Shown: positions 15,092 through 22,466, counted from the first letter of the stretch. The stretch: 64,000 nucleotides of DNA from Segniliparus rotundus DSM 44985 (GCF_000092825.1 NC_014168.1:2409946-2473945); one strand, 5' to 3'. Program-made: numbers and translations. The notes: generated from the sequence alone by a model not told the origin.

Positions 15092-16047
15092 AGCTCGCCC
15101 GCCGCCCTGCGCTCGGCCTGCGCCGCGAGCGCGCGCTCGACCTGGTTCTTCTCCGCGTCCCCCGGCGCGAACCGGAACAATCGGACCTCCGGTAAGAACT
15201 CCTCGTCGCGCTCGCGCATGTACTCAGGATCGTTCACGACCGGCCAATCAGCGACCCCGTAGGTCAAATCCAGCCCCAGTTCCTCCCCGAACCCCGGCAC
15301 AATATCCCCGACAGAGGGCACTCGCGCGAGCAGCGGCGCGACGACCTCGACGCACCAGGCTTGCGCCTCGATCCCAGCCTTGCGCAACGCCCACCCGAGT
15401 TTGCGCCCCAGCTCGGGCTCGCGCTGCAAGAACACCTCGCGCACCAGGCCCCGCCCGTCGACCTCGACCATCACATCCCCCACCGCAGGCGTGGTGTGCA
15501 GCGTGAACCGATACGTCTTTTTGCGGTCGCGGTGCGCCGCGAGGTCGTCCAAATCGCCCTTCCCGCGCCTCGCGCTCGCGCGCTCCAAGAGGAGTTTGAA
15601 ATCCTCGACCGCGCCCTCCACCTGGTCGCTCACCCGCGCGCCTGCGGGCAGGTACGGCGATTCCCCCGCTTCCGGCGCGGGGACGCCCGGTTCGAGGAAC
15701 GCGGTCGCGTGCGCGACGCAGCGCCGCGCCAGCCACATCGCCCCCTCGTAGGCCGCGATGACGAACTCGCACCCGCCCACCGTCAACCGCAGCAGCCCGA
15801 AGCCGGGGTCGTGGGAGGTGCCGCGCTTGGGAGCGCCCCCGATATCGACGGCCCCGGTGAAGGCGGGCGCCTGGAACGACACCCCGCCGCCCGCGATGAA
15901 ATTCTCATGCTGGTCGAACTCGGCGGCGAGCCTGTCCCCGGCCTCCGCGAGCTTGACCTCGCTCTCGTCGCGGCCCTCGTACCAGTCGTCGGGCCGCTTG
16001 CGGACCATGTATTCGTTCGCGAGCCCCTGCCACACGCCATCGGTCAT
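15088..16047 (-). CDS. Hypothetical T7SS-operon protein, 319 aa
   Basis: I do not recognise the family. Near the N-terminus is a YxxxD motif (YEGRD, residues 23-27), which resembles the general ESX secretion motif but is not placed after a clear WXG hairpin. The middle holds beta-rich sequence (VDIGGAPKRG, GLLRLTVGG, KKTYRFTLHT) and the C-terminus is charged and helical. Both ends overlap neighbours by four bases (ATGA upstream, GTGA downstream), so it is a tightly coupled operon member. Confidence 0.55.
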   Translation of the reverse strand: MTDGVWQGLANEYMVRKRPDDWYEGRDESEVKLAEAGDRLAAEFDQHENFIAGGGVSFQAPAFTGAVDIGGAPKRGTSHDPGFGLLRLTVGGCEFVIAAYEGAMWLARRCVAHATAFLEPGVPAPEAGESPYLPAGARVSDQVEGAVEDFKLLLERASARRGKGDLDDLAAHRDRKKTYRFTLHTTPAVGDVMVEVDGRGLVREVFLQREPELGRKLGWALRKAGIEAQAWCVEVVAPLLARVPSVGDIVPGFGEELGLDLTYGVADWPVVNDPEYMRERDEEFLPEVRLFRFAPGDAEKNQVERALAAQAERRAAGEL

Positions 16048-16382
16048 CTCATGACCTTCCCGATGTCGTCCCCCGAGGCGGTGTCCGTGCCCGTGGTGAG
16101 GTCGATGCCCGAGAACGTGGACGCCAAAGTGTCGTCGGCCTTCTCAGAAGCCGCCTCGTCCCGACCCCGCGACCCCTCCAACAGAGCGAGCAGAGCCTCC
16201 TTCACCGCGACGCTGGCCTCGTCGGACGCTCCGCCCAGCTCCGGGCGGCGCTCCCGCGCCTCGTGAGAGTCTTTCGAGGCGTTCTTCACCGCCTCCTGCG
16301 CTTCCAGCGCGAGCGCACGAGCGCGATCCGGGTCAAGGTACACGTCGGCCGGGTTCGCAGGCGCGGGGGTCGGGTCAGCCAT
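16044..16382 (-). CDS. First gene of the T7SS toxin operon, small EspC/WXG-like protein, 112 aa
   Basis: Start ATG 16382 is preferred. The open frame continues upstream through a GC-rich hairpin, which argues against a longer product. The N-terminus is Pro/Ala-rich, then comes a helix (DPDRARALALEAQEAVKNA), a charged helix and a C-terminal Thr/Gly/Asp tail. A length near 100 residues and two helices fit the EspC/DUF2580 or WXG-like class, though no WXG motif is present. It appears to be the promoter-proximal gene of the 11-gene run. Confidence 0.55.
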   Translation of the reverse strand: MADPTPAPANPADVYLDPDRARALALEAQEAVKNASKDSHEARERRPELGGASDEASVAVKEALLALLEGSRGRDEAASEKADDTLASTFSGIDLTTGTDTASGDDIGKVMR

Positions 16383-16432
16383 GTGCCGCCCCCCGAGGGG
16401 CAGGCGGCGGCGCATGGAGCCTGTGGAGCCGC

Positions 16433-16470
16433 GCGCCGCCCCCCGACGTGGGGAGGGAAGGGGGCGGCGC
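16433..16470. terminator. GC-rich hairpin separating two minus-strand units
   Basis: GCGCCGCCCCC (16433-16443) pairs with GGGGGCGGCGC (16460-16470), an 11-bp G/C stem without a U-tract. It sits downstream of the membrane-protein pair (16632-17308) and just upstream of the toxin operon's first gene, so it may insulate the two. The promoter of the toxin operon should lie within 16383-16631. Confidence 0.5.
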
Positions 16471-16631
16471 GGGCAGACCAAATAGCGGCGCGGGCAATAC
16501 TGCTGTTCGCGCGGCCATACTTGCTTCTCCCAATGCTTGGGCCGAGACGCGAGGGTTTCCGCTCCCCGACGATCCGGCGTTCTTTCCGAGCACTCTAGCC
16601 ACCGCCACAGCACCGCGCAAGCCCGGCGCGC

Positions 16632-16970
16632 TCACCGCAGCGCCCAAGCCAAGCCAGCAGCCACAACCAACGCGAAGCCGCCAGCCGCGAATCCTGTGGA
16701 CAGCGGTCGGCCGAGGAAGAATTCCGGCAGCCGCTCGACCCCTCCGAGCTGCCACTGCGCCCGGTGCTTCACCAACAACCAGACCGCCCATACCACGGCG
16801 AAGAACGCGAGCACGCACTGCGCCACCTCCTCGCCGGGACTGCCCACACCTCGGTCGAGCCGCCAGAAATCGAAAGCCAGGATGAACACCTGCATCACGG
16901 CCACCACTATCGGCACCCAGGGGGAATCCCACACCGAGCGCCCGCCGCTTCGCCCTTTGGCCTCGCTCAT
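16632..16970 (-). CDS. Small integral membrane protein, 112 aa (paralogue of upstream gene)
   Basis: Three hydrophobic segments are visible (VPIVVAVMQVFILAF, CVLAFFAVVWAVWLLV and the C-terminal FALVVAAGLAW), separated by short charged loops. Before the last segment, LPEFFLGRPLSTGFAAGG aligns with IPDFFLDRPALTAFAVAG of the neighbouring 113-aa protein, so the two arose by tandem duplication. ATG 16970 overlaps the upstream TGA (ATGA). No enzymatic motif is visible. In a toxin island a membrane immunity or anti-phage role is possible. Confidence 0.6.
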   Translation of the reverse strand: MSEAKGRSGGRSVWDSPWVPIVVAVMQVFILAFDFWRLDRGVGSPGEEVAQCVLAFFAVVWAVWLLVKHRAQWQLGGVERLPEFFLGRPLSTGFAAGGFALVVAAGLAWALR

Positions 16971-17308
16971 CCGCAGAACCACGCGACCATCACGGACGGG
17001 TAGGAGACCAAGCCCGCGACCGCGAACGCCGTGAGCGCCGGGCGGTCCAAAAAGAAGTCCGGGATCTCGGGAAACACCTCGTCCCTGCCCTCGTCCTGCA
17101 TCCTCACGAACAGCCACGCCGCCACAGCTGCGAGCAGATAGGCCCAGGCCCAGCAGAACATCGCCACCCACGGGTCGAGCAAGTCGTGATAGAACGCCCA
17201 CGACTCCCAAAACATCCCCACGCCCATCGCGACGACTATCCCAGCCATCACCACCGGCCAACCCCTCCACATGTGGGTGTCCGTCCGACTTTCCGCTTCC
17301 CTCGCCAT
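16967..17308 (-). CDS. Small integral membrane protein, 113 aa
   Basis: The start ATG 17308 is chosen for the GGAG placed about six bases upstream. The product has hydrophobic segments VVMAGIVVAMGVGMFW, WVAMFCWAWAYLLAAVAAWLFV and a C-terminal one ending in WFCG. The loop before the last segment shares an F-P-E-I-P-DFFLDRP pattern with the downstream paralogue. The pair forms a two-gene unit read away from the HTH regulator, which may control it. Confidence 0.6.
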   Translation of the reverse strand: MAREAESRTDTHMWRGWPVVMAGIVVAMGVGMFWESWAFYHDLLDPWVAMFCWAWAYLLAAVAAWLFVRMQDEGRDEVFPEIPDFFLDRPALTAFAVAGLVSYPSVMVAWFCG

Positions 17309-17582
17309 ATGGCTCCGCCTCTCCGTCTCTCCCGCAGGAGTCCCAGTCGTTCTGAATTTGACGCGATCCCCGAGCCGCACGGCGCGCCGAAGCGCCCCGT
17401 GAAACGTCACCGGAGAACGCGATTGACAGGGACCATAGCATGCGGAATCGCCCTTGGCTAGTCTCCGATATACCGGAATCTAAATATGGATACTTACACG
17501 TAGCCTGATAGACGGAAACTCTCCGGGTTGGGACGATGCTGACCATGCAGCCCCGTCCCAGCACCAACACCACGAGCCGCTG
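17309..17582. promoter_or_regulatory. Divergent control region with operator-like dyad
   Basis: This region separates the membrane-protein pair (minus) from the double-HTH regulator (plus). TCCGATATACCGGA (17464-17477) is an almost perfect dyad in an AT-rich patch, a plausible operator for the adjacent regulator. TTGACA at 17423-17428 resembles a plus-strand -35 element, but no good -10 follows at the usual distance. A 12-codon open frame at 17545-17583 overlaps the regulator start as TGATG, allowing translational coupling. Confidence 0.45.
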
Positions 17583-18029
17583 ATGGGCCGCAGGGAACTG
17601 CGCGGCTTCAACCCCGAGGCGCTCGCCGCCAGGCGCAAGAAGCTCGGCATGGCCCGCCAAGACATCGCCCGCCTCGCGGAAGTCTCCACCAAGACCATCT
17701 GGTCATGGGAGACCGGCGCGAAGAGCCCGCAGATCGACCGGCTCGCCCGCGTCGCCAAAGCCCTGCGCACCACCCCCGCAGCCTTCATCGCCGTGCCCAA
17801 GGGGCAGCGCACCCTCGCGGACCTTCGCGCGATGGCCGGGCTCACCCAGCCCCAGCTCGCACGAGACGCAGGGATGAGCACCACCGCGCTCCAAGACCTC
17901 GAACGCGCAGAGACCCGGCTCACCGAGCATAAGGCCGAACTCCTCGCCCACGCGCTCGGGCTCACGCCCGAGATTGTCCGCGCGGCCTACGAACGGGCCC
18001 GCGTCCGCCCGCCAGGGGCTCCCGCCTAA
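17583..18029 (+). CDS. Double helix-turn-helix (XRE-type) regulator, 148 aa
   Basis: There are two XRE-like domains. Residues 12-66 hold LAARRKKLGMARQDIARLAEVSTKTIWSWETG (given in part), and residues 77-130 hold LRAMAGLTQPQLARDAGMSTTALQDLE, each with the usual helix-turn-helix spacing. This makes it a DNA-binding repressor-type protein without a sensor or protease domain. It is divergent from the island genes and close to the attachment site, as an immunity repressor or island regulator would be. No strong ribosome-binding site precedes ATG 17583. The TGATG overlap with a mini-cistron may supply ribosomes. Its stop overlaps the convergent DUF3263 gene by four bases. Confidence 0.8.
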   Translation: MGRRELRGFNPEALAARRKKLGMARQDIARLAEVSTKTIWSWETGAKSPQIDRLARVAKALRTTPAAFIAVPKGQRTLADLRAMAGLTQPQLARDAGMSTTALQDLERAETRLTEHKAELLAHALGLTPEIVRAAYERARVRPPGAPA

Positions 18030-18271
18030 GCCGCCCGCCTGACGCGCTCACGAGCCGAGCGGAGCCTCCGCAGCCGCTTCACCAACACCGGATCCGCACG
18101 GTAGGCGGCGGGATCGTCCAACAGCCGGTTCAGCGCCTGGAAATAGGCCACCGGGCTCTCCCCGAATCGAGCCCGGATCGCGGATTCCTTCCCCGCGCCG
18201 GTCTTGAACCACAGGCGCTCGAAGGCGAGCCGGTCGGCAGAGAGCGGATCGAGACCAAAGGCGTTCTTCAT
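18026..18271 (-). CDS. DUF3263-family protein, 81 aa
   Basis: The sequence pattern is that of the actinobacterial DUF3263 family: F-E-R-L-W-F-K-T-G-A-G-K-E-S-A-I-R followed by RFGESPVAYFQALNRLLDDP and the basic end KRLRRLRSARERVRR. The helix-turn-helix-like middle and basic tail suggest DNA binding. ATG 18271 gives a normal family length, and longer upstream frames lack family similarity. It lies between the regulator and the attachment site and reads inward, where an excisionase or recombination accessory could sit, but this is speculative. Confidence 0.75.
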   Translation of the reverse strand: MKNAFGLDPLSADRLAFERLWFKTGAGKESAIRARFGESPVAYFQALNRLLDDPAAYRADPVLVKRLRRLRSARERVRRAA

Positions 18272-18302
18272 GCCCGCGATCATCACACCGGCCACCGACA
18301 AC

Positions 18303-18317
18303 CCCTGGATTCCAGGG
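18303..18317. promoter_or_regulatory. Perfect 15-bp palindrome upstream of the DUF3263 gene
   Basis: CCCTGGATTCCAGGG has seven-base arms around a single central T. It lies 32 bases upstream of the DUF3263 start and next to the repeat cluster near the attachment site. It may be an operator or a recombination-protein site. No direct evidence for either. Confidence 0.4.
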
Positions 18318-18324
18318 AGCGTGC

Positions 18325-18468
18325 GTGGAGCAAACGTGGAGCAGAGCCGCGAAAACAGGCCCGTGGAGCAGGAAATGGAGCAACCCGACCTACCCACAGT
18401 CGTGGAGAAACGCACAAAGACTGCAATCACGTCCAGCAGCTCATCCCCGAAAATGCACAAAGACTGCA
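18325..18468. repeat. Cluster of short direct repeats beside the attachment site
   Basis: GTGGAGCA occurs at 18325, 18336 and 18363, with TGGAGCA at 18376 and GTGGAGAA at 18402. A second word, GCACAAAGACTGCA, occurs perfectly at 18412-18425 and 18455-18468. Two families of short sites next to a tRNA-derived core are typical of the arm of a tyrosine-integrase attachment site (integrase arm sites and accessory-protein sites). The integrase gene is not in the window. Confidence 0.5.
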
Positions 18469-18497
18469 CCACGCTCACCCATACTCGCAGGTCAAAG

Positions 18498-18560
18498 ACA
18501 CACTGCTAATGTGTTGCCCGGGCAACCGGGCCGAGGGTTCAAATCCCTCCGTTTCCGCCA
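18498..18560 (+). other. 3' fragment of tRNA-Ser(GCU), likely island attachment site
   Basis: The segment folds as the 3' part of a class II tRNA. It has an anticodon arm ACACA-CTGCTAA-TGTGT (anticodon GCT), a long variable arm GCCCGG-GCAA-CCGGGC, a T-arm GAGGG-TTCAAAT-CCCTC, an acceptor strand CGTTTCC, discriminator G and encoded CCA (18558-18560). The 5' acceptor strand (GGAAACG) and D-arm are absent upstream, where the repeat cluster lies instead. So it is not a functional tRNA. Integrative elements that target tRNA genes duplicate exactly this anticodon-to-CCA portion, so it marks the right junction of the island. The intact tRNA-Ser should lie beyond the left edge. Confidence 0.8.
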
Positions 18561-18700
18561 AAACCTCATGCAGAAGGCATGTTTTCGCATCGCCCATTAC
18601 TCTTGTTCGCGAAGAAGGCTGTTTCGTGGCGCACACGTAGCGCAGAGAGCGCGAGATCCACAGGCCGCGGCGGGCGGGGGCAGGGCGGTTTGATCTGGCA

Positions 18701-18742
18701 GCGCTTTGCCGGACGGCGGCCCGTCCGGCTGCGACAAAGCGC
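18701..18742. terminator. Two-part hairpin downstream of the acyl-CoA dehydrogenase operon
   Basis: GCGCTTTG (18701-18708) pairs with CAAAGCGC (18735-18742), and the inner CCGGACGG (18709-18716) pairs with CCGTCCGG (18721-18728). It lies 26 bases past the minus-strand stop at 18768, so it probably ends that operon. There is no strong U-tract. 18561-18700 holds nothing recognisable. Confidence 0.55.
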
Positions 18743-18767
18743 CGTCAGCCCGAAACCCCGCTGCAGG

Positions 18768-19904
18768 CTATGTCGCGGTGAGCTCGACTTTGTTCCCGGT
18801 CTCATGGTCGACCAGGAAGAGCCCCGATTCGCGCAATGTGGGCGGGTGGAACGAGTAGGCGGCGACGCAGGAGGCCAAGTAGGCGACCTCGGGGTCGGTG
18901 GCGAACGCGACCCCGCCGACGCGGGAGACCAGACGCGCCACCGCTGGCTGCAGCGCGTCGCGCAGGCCCAACCGGATCCACAGGAGGTCGGCGAAGAGGT
19001 CGTCGCTGCGGTCTCCCCCGTCGTAGCGGGCGGCGATCATGCGCAGCGCCCGCCAGACCCCTTCGACGGGCGAGAGGAGCTCTGCGAAGTCGGCCTCTGA
19101 GAATCCGGGGCGGTCGGCGAGCTTGAGCGCGATCCGGGTCGCCGCGCCGATGTAACCCGCGGTGATGAGCAGGCCGAACAGGACGTATCCGGCCTTTTCG
19201 CTGACTTCTTCGGGGTCGTCTTGTTCGCTGATGATGAGCAGGTCGTCGGGAACGAAGACGTTTTCGAAGACCACTTCGTCGGTTTGCGCGGCGGCGAGGG
19301 GGCTGGTGGTCCAGAGCGGTGTGACCGAAAGCCCTTCGACGCCGTTCCAGATGAGCGCGATCGCGCGTTGCCCTGTGTCGGCCAATTGCGCGCTGGCCAT
19401 GATGCAGTCCATGCTTTTGGCGAGGCTGCAGGGTTTTTTGCGCCCGGTGAGGGTGTATCCGCCCGATGCTTTGACCGCCTGCATTGTGGGATGGAAGACG
19501 CTGCCGGCGATGGTGCCTTCGGAGAAGCCGGACGCGAAGACGGTGCCGTTGCCGATCAACATTTTCACCAGGTTCTTGGTGTCTTCGTCCGCGGTGACGG
19601 CGTAATCGACGAGCCCCGCGACGGAGAGGTAGTGCATGGTGGTGGCAGCCGCGAGGGAGGGGCTCAGGTAGCCGACGCCGCGTTGCAGCTCGACCGCTTC
19701 CAGGCAGGTGGCTCCGAGGCCGTCGAGTTCTTTGGGCGCCGTCAATCGGGGGCCGCCGTGCTGCTTCCAGCGCCCGATGACGTCGTTCGCCGGGTCTTCT
19801 GCGGCAAGAAGGCCGAGGGTGGTGAGTTCGTCCGCCAGTTCGGGCAGGTGGCGGCGGACGGCGGCGAGGTGGTCGAGCTGCGCTGCGAGTCGTGCGCGTT
19901 CCAT
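18768..19904 (-). CDS. Acyl-CoA dehydrogenase-family flavoprotein, 378 aa
   Basis: The architecture is that of the acyl-CoA dehydrogenase superfamily: an N-terminal helical domain, a central beta-barrel segment (FASGFSEGTIAGSV and GYTLTGRKKPCS, the usual G-x-x-x-x-x-G-x-K-x-x-x-S region; FVPDDLLII) and a C-terminal helical bundle. Length matches the family. Motifs are loose compared with fatty-acid enzymes, so the substrate may be carrier-bound or a modified amino acid rather than a simple acyl-CoA. It is the last gene of a three-gene operon with an alpha-oxoamine synthase and an NAD-dependent reductase, 11 bases after the latter. It probably oxidises or desaturates the product chain. Confidence 0.75.
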   Translation of the reverse strand: MERARLAAQLDHLAAVRRHLPELADELTTLGLLAAEDPANDVIGRWKQHGGPRLTAPKELDGLGATCLEAVELQRGVGYLSPSLAAATTMHYLSVAGLVDYAVTADEDTKNLVKMLIGNGTVFASGFSEGTIAGSVFHPTMQAVKASGGYTLTGRKKPCSLAKSMDCIMASAQLADTGQRAIALIWNGVEGLSVTPLWTTSPLAAAQTDEVVFENVFVPDDLLIISEQDDPEEVSEKAGYVLFGLLITAGYIGAATRIALKLADRPGFSEADFAELLSPVEGVWRALRMIAARYDGGDRSDDLFADLLWIRLGLRDALQPAVARLVSRVGGVAFATDPEVAYLASCVAAYSFHPPTLRESGLFLVDHETGNKVELTAT

Positions 19905-19915
19905 CGGGTTCTCCT

Positions 19916-20911
19916 TCAGATTGCGGCCGTGCGGCCAGGGGTGCGGGGGCTGCGGCAGCGGGCTGCCCGGTACTGGGAAAAGGCTTCAGCCGAGCTCATC
20001 GATGGTCGCCATCCGGTTTGGGAACGAAGTTTCTCCGCGGTGATCAAGGGGTCGCCGAGGGTGGCCCAATGGCCGGAGTAGGGCGTGAGCCGAAGCCGGA
20101 AAAGGATGTCCGCCGCCGCTTTGAAGAGGCCGAGCGGGCCGGGGAGCAGCCATGCCTTGGTCTGGGCGCAGATCTCCGCGACGCTGGTGGAGTCGTGGGG
20201 GGCGACGTTGTAGAGGCCGGTGAGCCCTTGTTGGAGGATCACGGCGTAGGCGGCCACGAGGTCGGCGTCCCAGAGGAATTGGTAGCGGGAGCGTCGCGGT
20301 TCGGGAAAAGCGACAATTTTGCTCAAGAAGGTCCGCAAACCAGAGTTGTCGAAGTGTTCTCCGACGATGTAGCAGGGGCGCACCACCGCGAGTTTGGCGG
20401 CGTCTTCTGGCGCGTTGGCCCAGTACCAGTTGGCGAGGTGCTCGAGCAGGGCTTTGTGCTGGAAGTAGTAGTGGCCGTTGTCGGAGTCTCCGGCCGGGTA
20501 GTGCGCCTCGGTGGCGTAGTGGCCGGTGCCGCAGGCCGCTGTGCCCAAGGCGTCCGCGCTGGAGGTCAGCACCAAGTGGCGCACGCCCACCCGGTTCGCC
20601 TCCTCGATGAGCGCTCTGGTCGCCAAGACGTTGACGCGGTGCGCGAGGCGTTTGTCCCTGGGCTCTTCCACGCAGTAGGCCAGGTGCACGAGGGCGTCGT
20701 AGCCCCGGACGGGCTCCAGGTTGATGGCGCCGCCGAGGTCGAGGGCTCCCTCGCGCAGTTTGGCGTGCGCCACCCCTGTCGCGCGTCTGCCGAGCGCGGT
20801 CACTTCGGAGATGTCGTCGTTCGAGAGCGCCCAGGAGAGGACTGCGCGGCCGAAGTCGCCTGTCGCGCCGGTGAGCGCGAGGCGGAGGCCCCCGCTGCTT
20901 TTCGCGCTCAT
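19916..20911 (-). CDS. NAD-dependent epimerase/dehydratase-family protein, 331 aa
   Basis: An extended SDR fold. It has N-terminal Rossmann motif LALTGATGDFG, acidic specificity region, VHLAY, then LTSSADALG and HYYFQHK, where Y-x-x-x-K of the active site appears as YFQHK (Y-F-Q-H-K). The C-terminal part is a substrate domain. ATG 20911 overlaps the TGA of the synthase (ATGA), so the enzymes are made together. Frames extending further upstream are shadows of the synthase gene. In sphingolipid-type pathways a reductase of this superfamily reduces the ketone made by an oxoamine synthase. That is an analogy, not proof. Confidence 0.75.
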   Translation of the reverse strand: MSAKSSGGLRLALTGATGDFGRAVLSWALSNDDISEVTALGRRATGVAHAKLREGALDLGGAINLEPVRGYDALVHLAYCVEEPRDKRLAHRVNVLATRALIEEANRVGVRHLVLTSSADALGTAACGTGHYATEAHYPAGDSDNGHYYFQHKALLEHLANWYWANAPEDAAKLAVVRPCYIVGEHFDNSGLRTFLSKIVAFPEPRRSRYQFLWDADLVAAYAVILQQGLTGLYNVAPHDSTSVAEICAQTKAWLLPGPLGLFKAAADILFRLRLTPYSGHWATLGDPLITAEKLRSQTGWRPSMSSAEAFSQYRAARCRSPRTPGRTAAI

Positions 20912-22161
20912 GCCGGTTCGAAGATCCAAGAAAGCTCGGCGTGGAGCAATGCCGCGCATTGTCGGACATCGTCCTCGCTGAGCTCGGAGTTCATGCAGAC
21001 CCGCAGGATTGGTTTGCCGAGCGGGACCGCCGGATAGATGGCCGGGGTGACGAAGAGCCCTTGGTCTTTGAGCTGGTTCCAGCTCAAAGCGGTGCGCAGC
21101 TCGTCGCGCAACCGGATCGGGATGATCGGGGACCAGTCCGGGCTGCGCTCGTCCGCGCGATGCAGCGCGACGTCCAACGGCGCGAGCAACGCGCGCATGA
21201 GACGCGAGTTGCGTTCGAGCCGTTCGCGGCGCTCTTTGCCCTCTTGGCTTCGGATGAGGCCGATCGAAGCGGCGGCGGCGGCGATTGCTCCGGGGGTGCC
21301 CGACGTGCTGAACCAGAACGCCCGCGCGGCAAGGCGCACCTCGTCGACGAGGTCTTGTGAAGCTGCGATAAACCCGCCGAGGCTGCCTGCGGATTTCGAC
21401 AAGGACCCCATGATGATGTCGGCTTTTTCGCGGACTCCGGCGTGTTCGGCCAGTCCGGCCCCGGTCTCGCCGAAGACGCCGAGCCCATGCGCCTCGTCGA
21501 CGAAAAACAACGCGCCGTGCTCTTTGCAGACCGCGCCGATCTGTTCGAGCGGCGCCGTGGAGCCTTCCATGGAGTAGAGCGAGTCCACGATCACCATCGT
21601 GCGGCGGAACGAGGTTCCCGCGTGGGCGCGCAAGACTTCGACGAGCGAGCCGAGGTCGTTGTGCGCGAATTTCGCTTCGACCGCCCGGCTCAGCCGGACT
21701 CCGTCGCGGATCGAGGCGTGCGCGTAGGAGTCGACCACGGCGAGGCAATCGGGGCCGAGGAGTCCTTGCAGCGCGCCCACGTTGGTTTGGTAGCCGGTGG
21801 TGAAGAGCACCGCGTCCTCTTTGCCCATCCAATCGGCGAGCGATCGCTCGATCTCGGTGTGCATCCGGTAGGTGCCGTTGAGCAAGCGGCTGCCGGTGGT
21901 GCCGACGCCGAATTCCTGGGTCGCTTCGACCGAGGCCGCGATGACTGCGGGGTGGGTGGCGAGGCCGAGATAGGAATTCGATCCGAGCAGCACGCAATCG
22001 CTGCCTTCGACGTTGACTCTGGGCGCGTGGACTGAGTCGATGCGCCGGAAGAAGGGCAGCTGTCCGATGTCGCGGAAATACCGCATCATCGCCACACGCT
22101 GATCGATGTCCTTCGAGATATCACCAGATTCTACAAACTGAACGGCTGGTTCGTTCATCAT
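20908..22161 (-). CDS. Alpha-oxoamine synthase (PLP-dependent, KAPA/serine-palmitoyltransferase-like)
   Basis: The enzyme is fold-type I PLP-dependent. It has substrate-pocket motif LGSNSYLGLATHP, GVGTTGSRLLNG, the PLP Asp/His region VDEAHGLGVFGETGAG, and catalytic lysine in IIMGSLSKSAGSLGG (Lys256). At 417 residues it is slightly longer than BioF. Family members condense an amino acid with an acyl thioester and release CO2, making 8-amino-7-oxononanoate, 3-ketosphinganine or aminoketones. No other biotin genes are adjacent, and the downstream reductase and dehydrogenase favour an aminoketone lipid or specialised product. Met22158 is an alternative start. Confidence 0.82.
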   Translation of the reverse strand: MMNEPAVQFVESGDISKDIDQRVAMMRYFRDIGQLPFFRRIDSVHAPRVNVEGSDCVLLGSNSYLGLATHPAVIAASVEATQEFGVGTTGSRLLNGTYRMHTEIERSLADWMGKEDAVLFTTGYQTNVGALQGLLGPDCLAVVDSYAHASIRDGVRLSRAVEAKFAHNDLGSLVEVLRAHAGTSFRRTMVIVDSLYSMEGSTAPLEQIGAVCKEHGALFFVDEAHGLGVFGETGAGLAEHAGVREKADIIMGSLSKSAGSLGGFIAASQDLVDEVRLAARAFWFSTSGTPGAIAAAAASIGLIRSQEGKERRERLERNSRLMRALLAPLDVALHRADERSPDWSPIIPIRLRDELRTALSWNQLKDQGLFVTPAIYPAVPLGKPILRVCMNSELSEDDVRQCAALLHAELSWIFEPA

Positions 22162-22432
22162 GCGCGACCTTACTCAGGGCTCAACGGCACACATGCCAAG
22201 GAGCGGATGGGGAAGCAAAGACAGCGGCGGAAGATCAGGGCGAATCCATGCCCAGACGCGTCCGTCCTTGCGTCGACGTTTGCTGATGAGCCGCCACGGC
22301 GGAAAGCGCTGAGGCTGCTCGGACTGCCAAATCTGCAGATCCGACTTGGCCGAGGATAGCACTGCGCGTATAAAGATTTGATCTCGGAGAGGAAACCGGA
22401 CGATAACTTTCATCGCACACGATGTTTTTGGT

Positions 22433-22466
22433 GGGTTTCCCCCGCCGGAAGCGGGCGGAAAAACCC
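22433..22466. terminator. Hairpin in the 362-bp gap 22162-22523
   Basis: GGGTTT (22433-22438) pairs with AAACCC (22461-22466), continued by CCGC/GCGG pairing and a GGAA loop. It lies downstream of the minus-strand MMPL gene. The rest of 22162-22523, which must hold the promoter of the oxoamine synthase operon, shows GC-rich inverted segments but no convincing -10/-35 pair and no gene. Confidence 0.5.

Noticed and set aside
18470-18560. Functional tRNA-Ser gene
   Set aside because: The 5' acceptor strand and D-arm are absent, so only the 3' part is preserved. It is called an attachment-site fragment.
19916-21997. Single long minus-strand frame joining the reductase with upstream sequence
   Set aside because: The upstream part lies in a shadow frame of the oxoamine synthase gene. 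The ATG at 20911, overlapping the synthase stop, is the real start.
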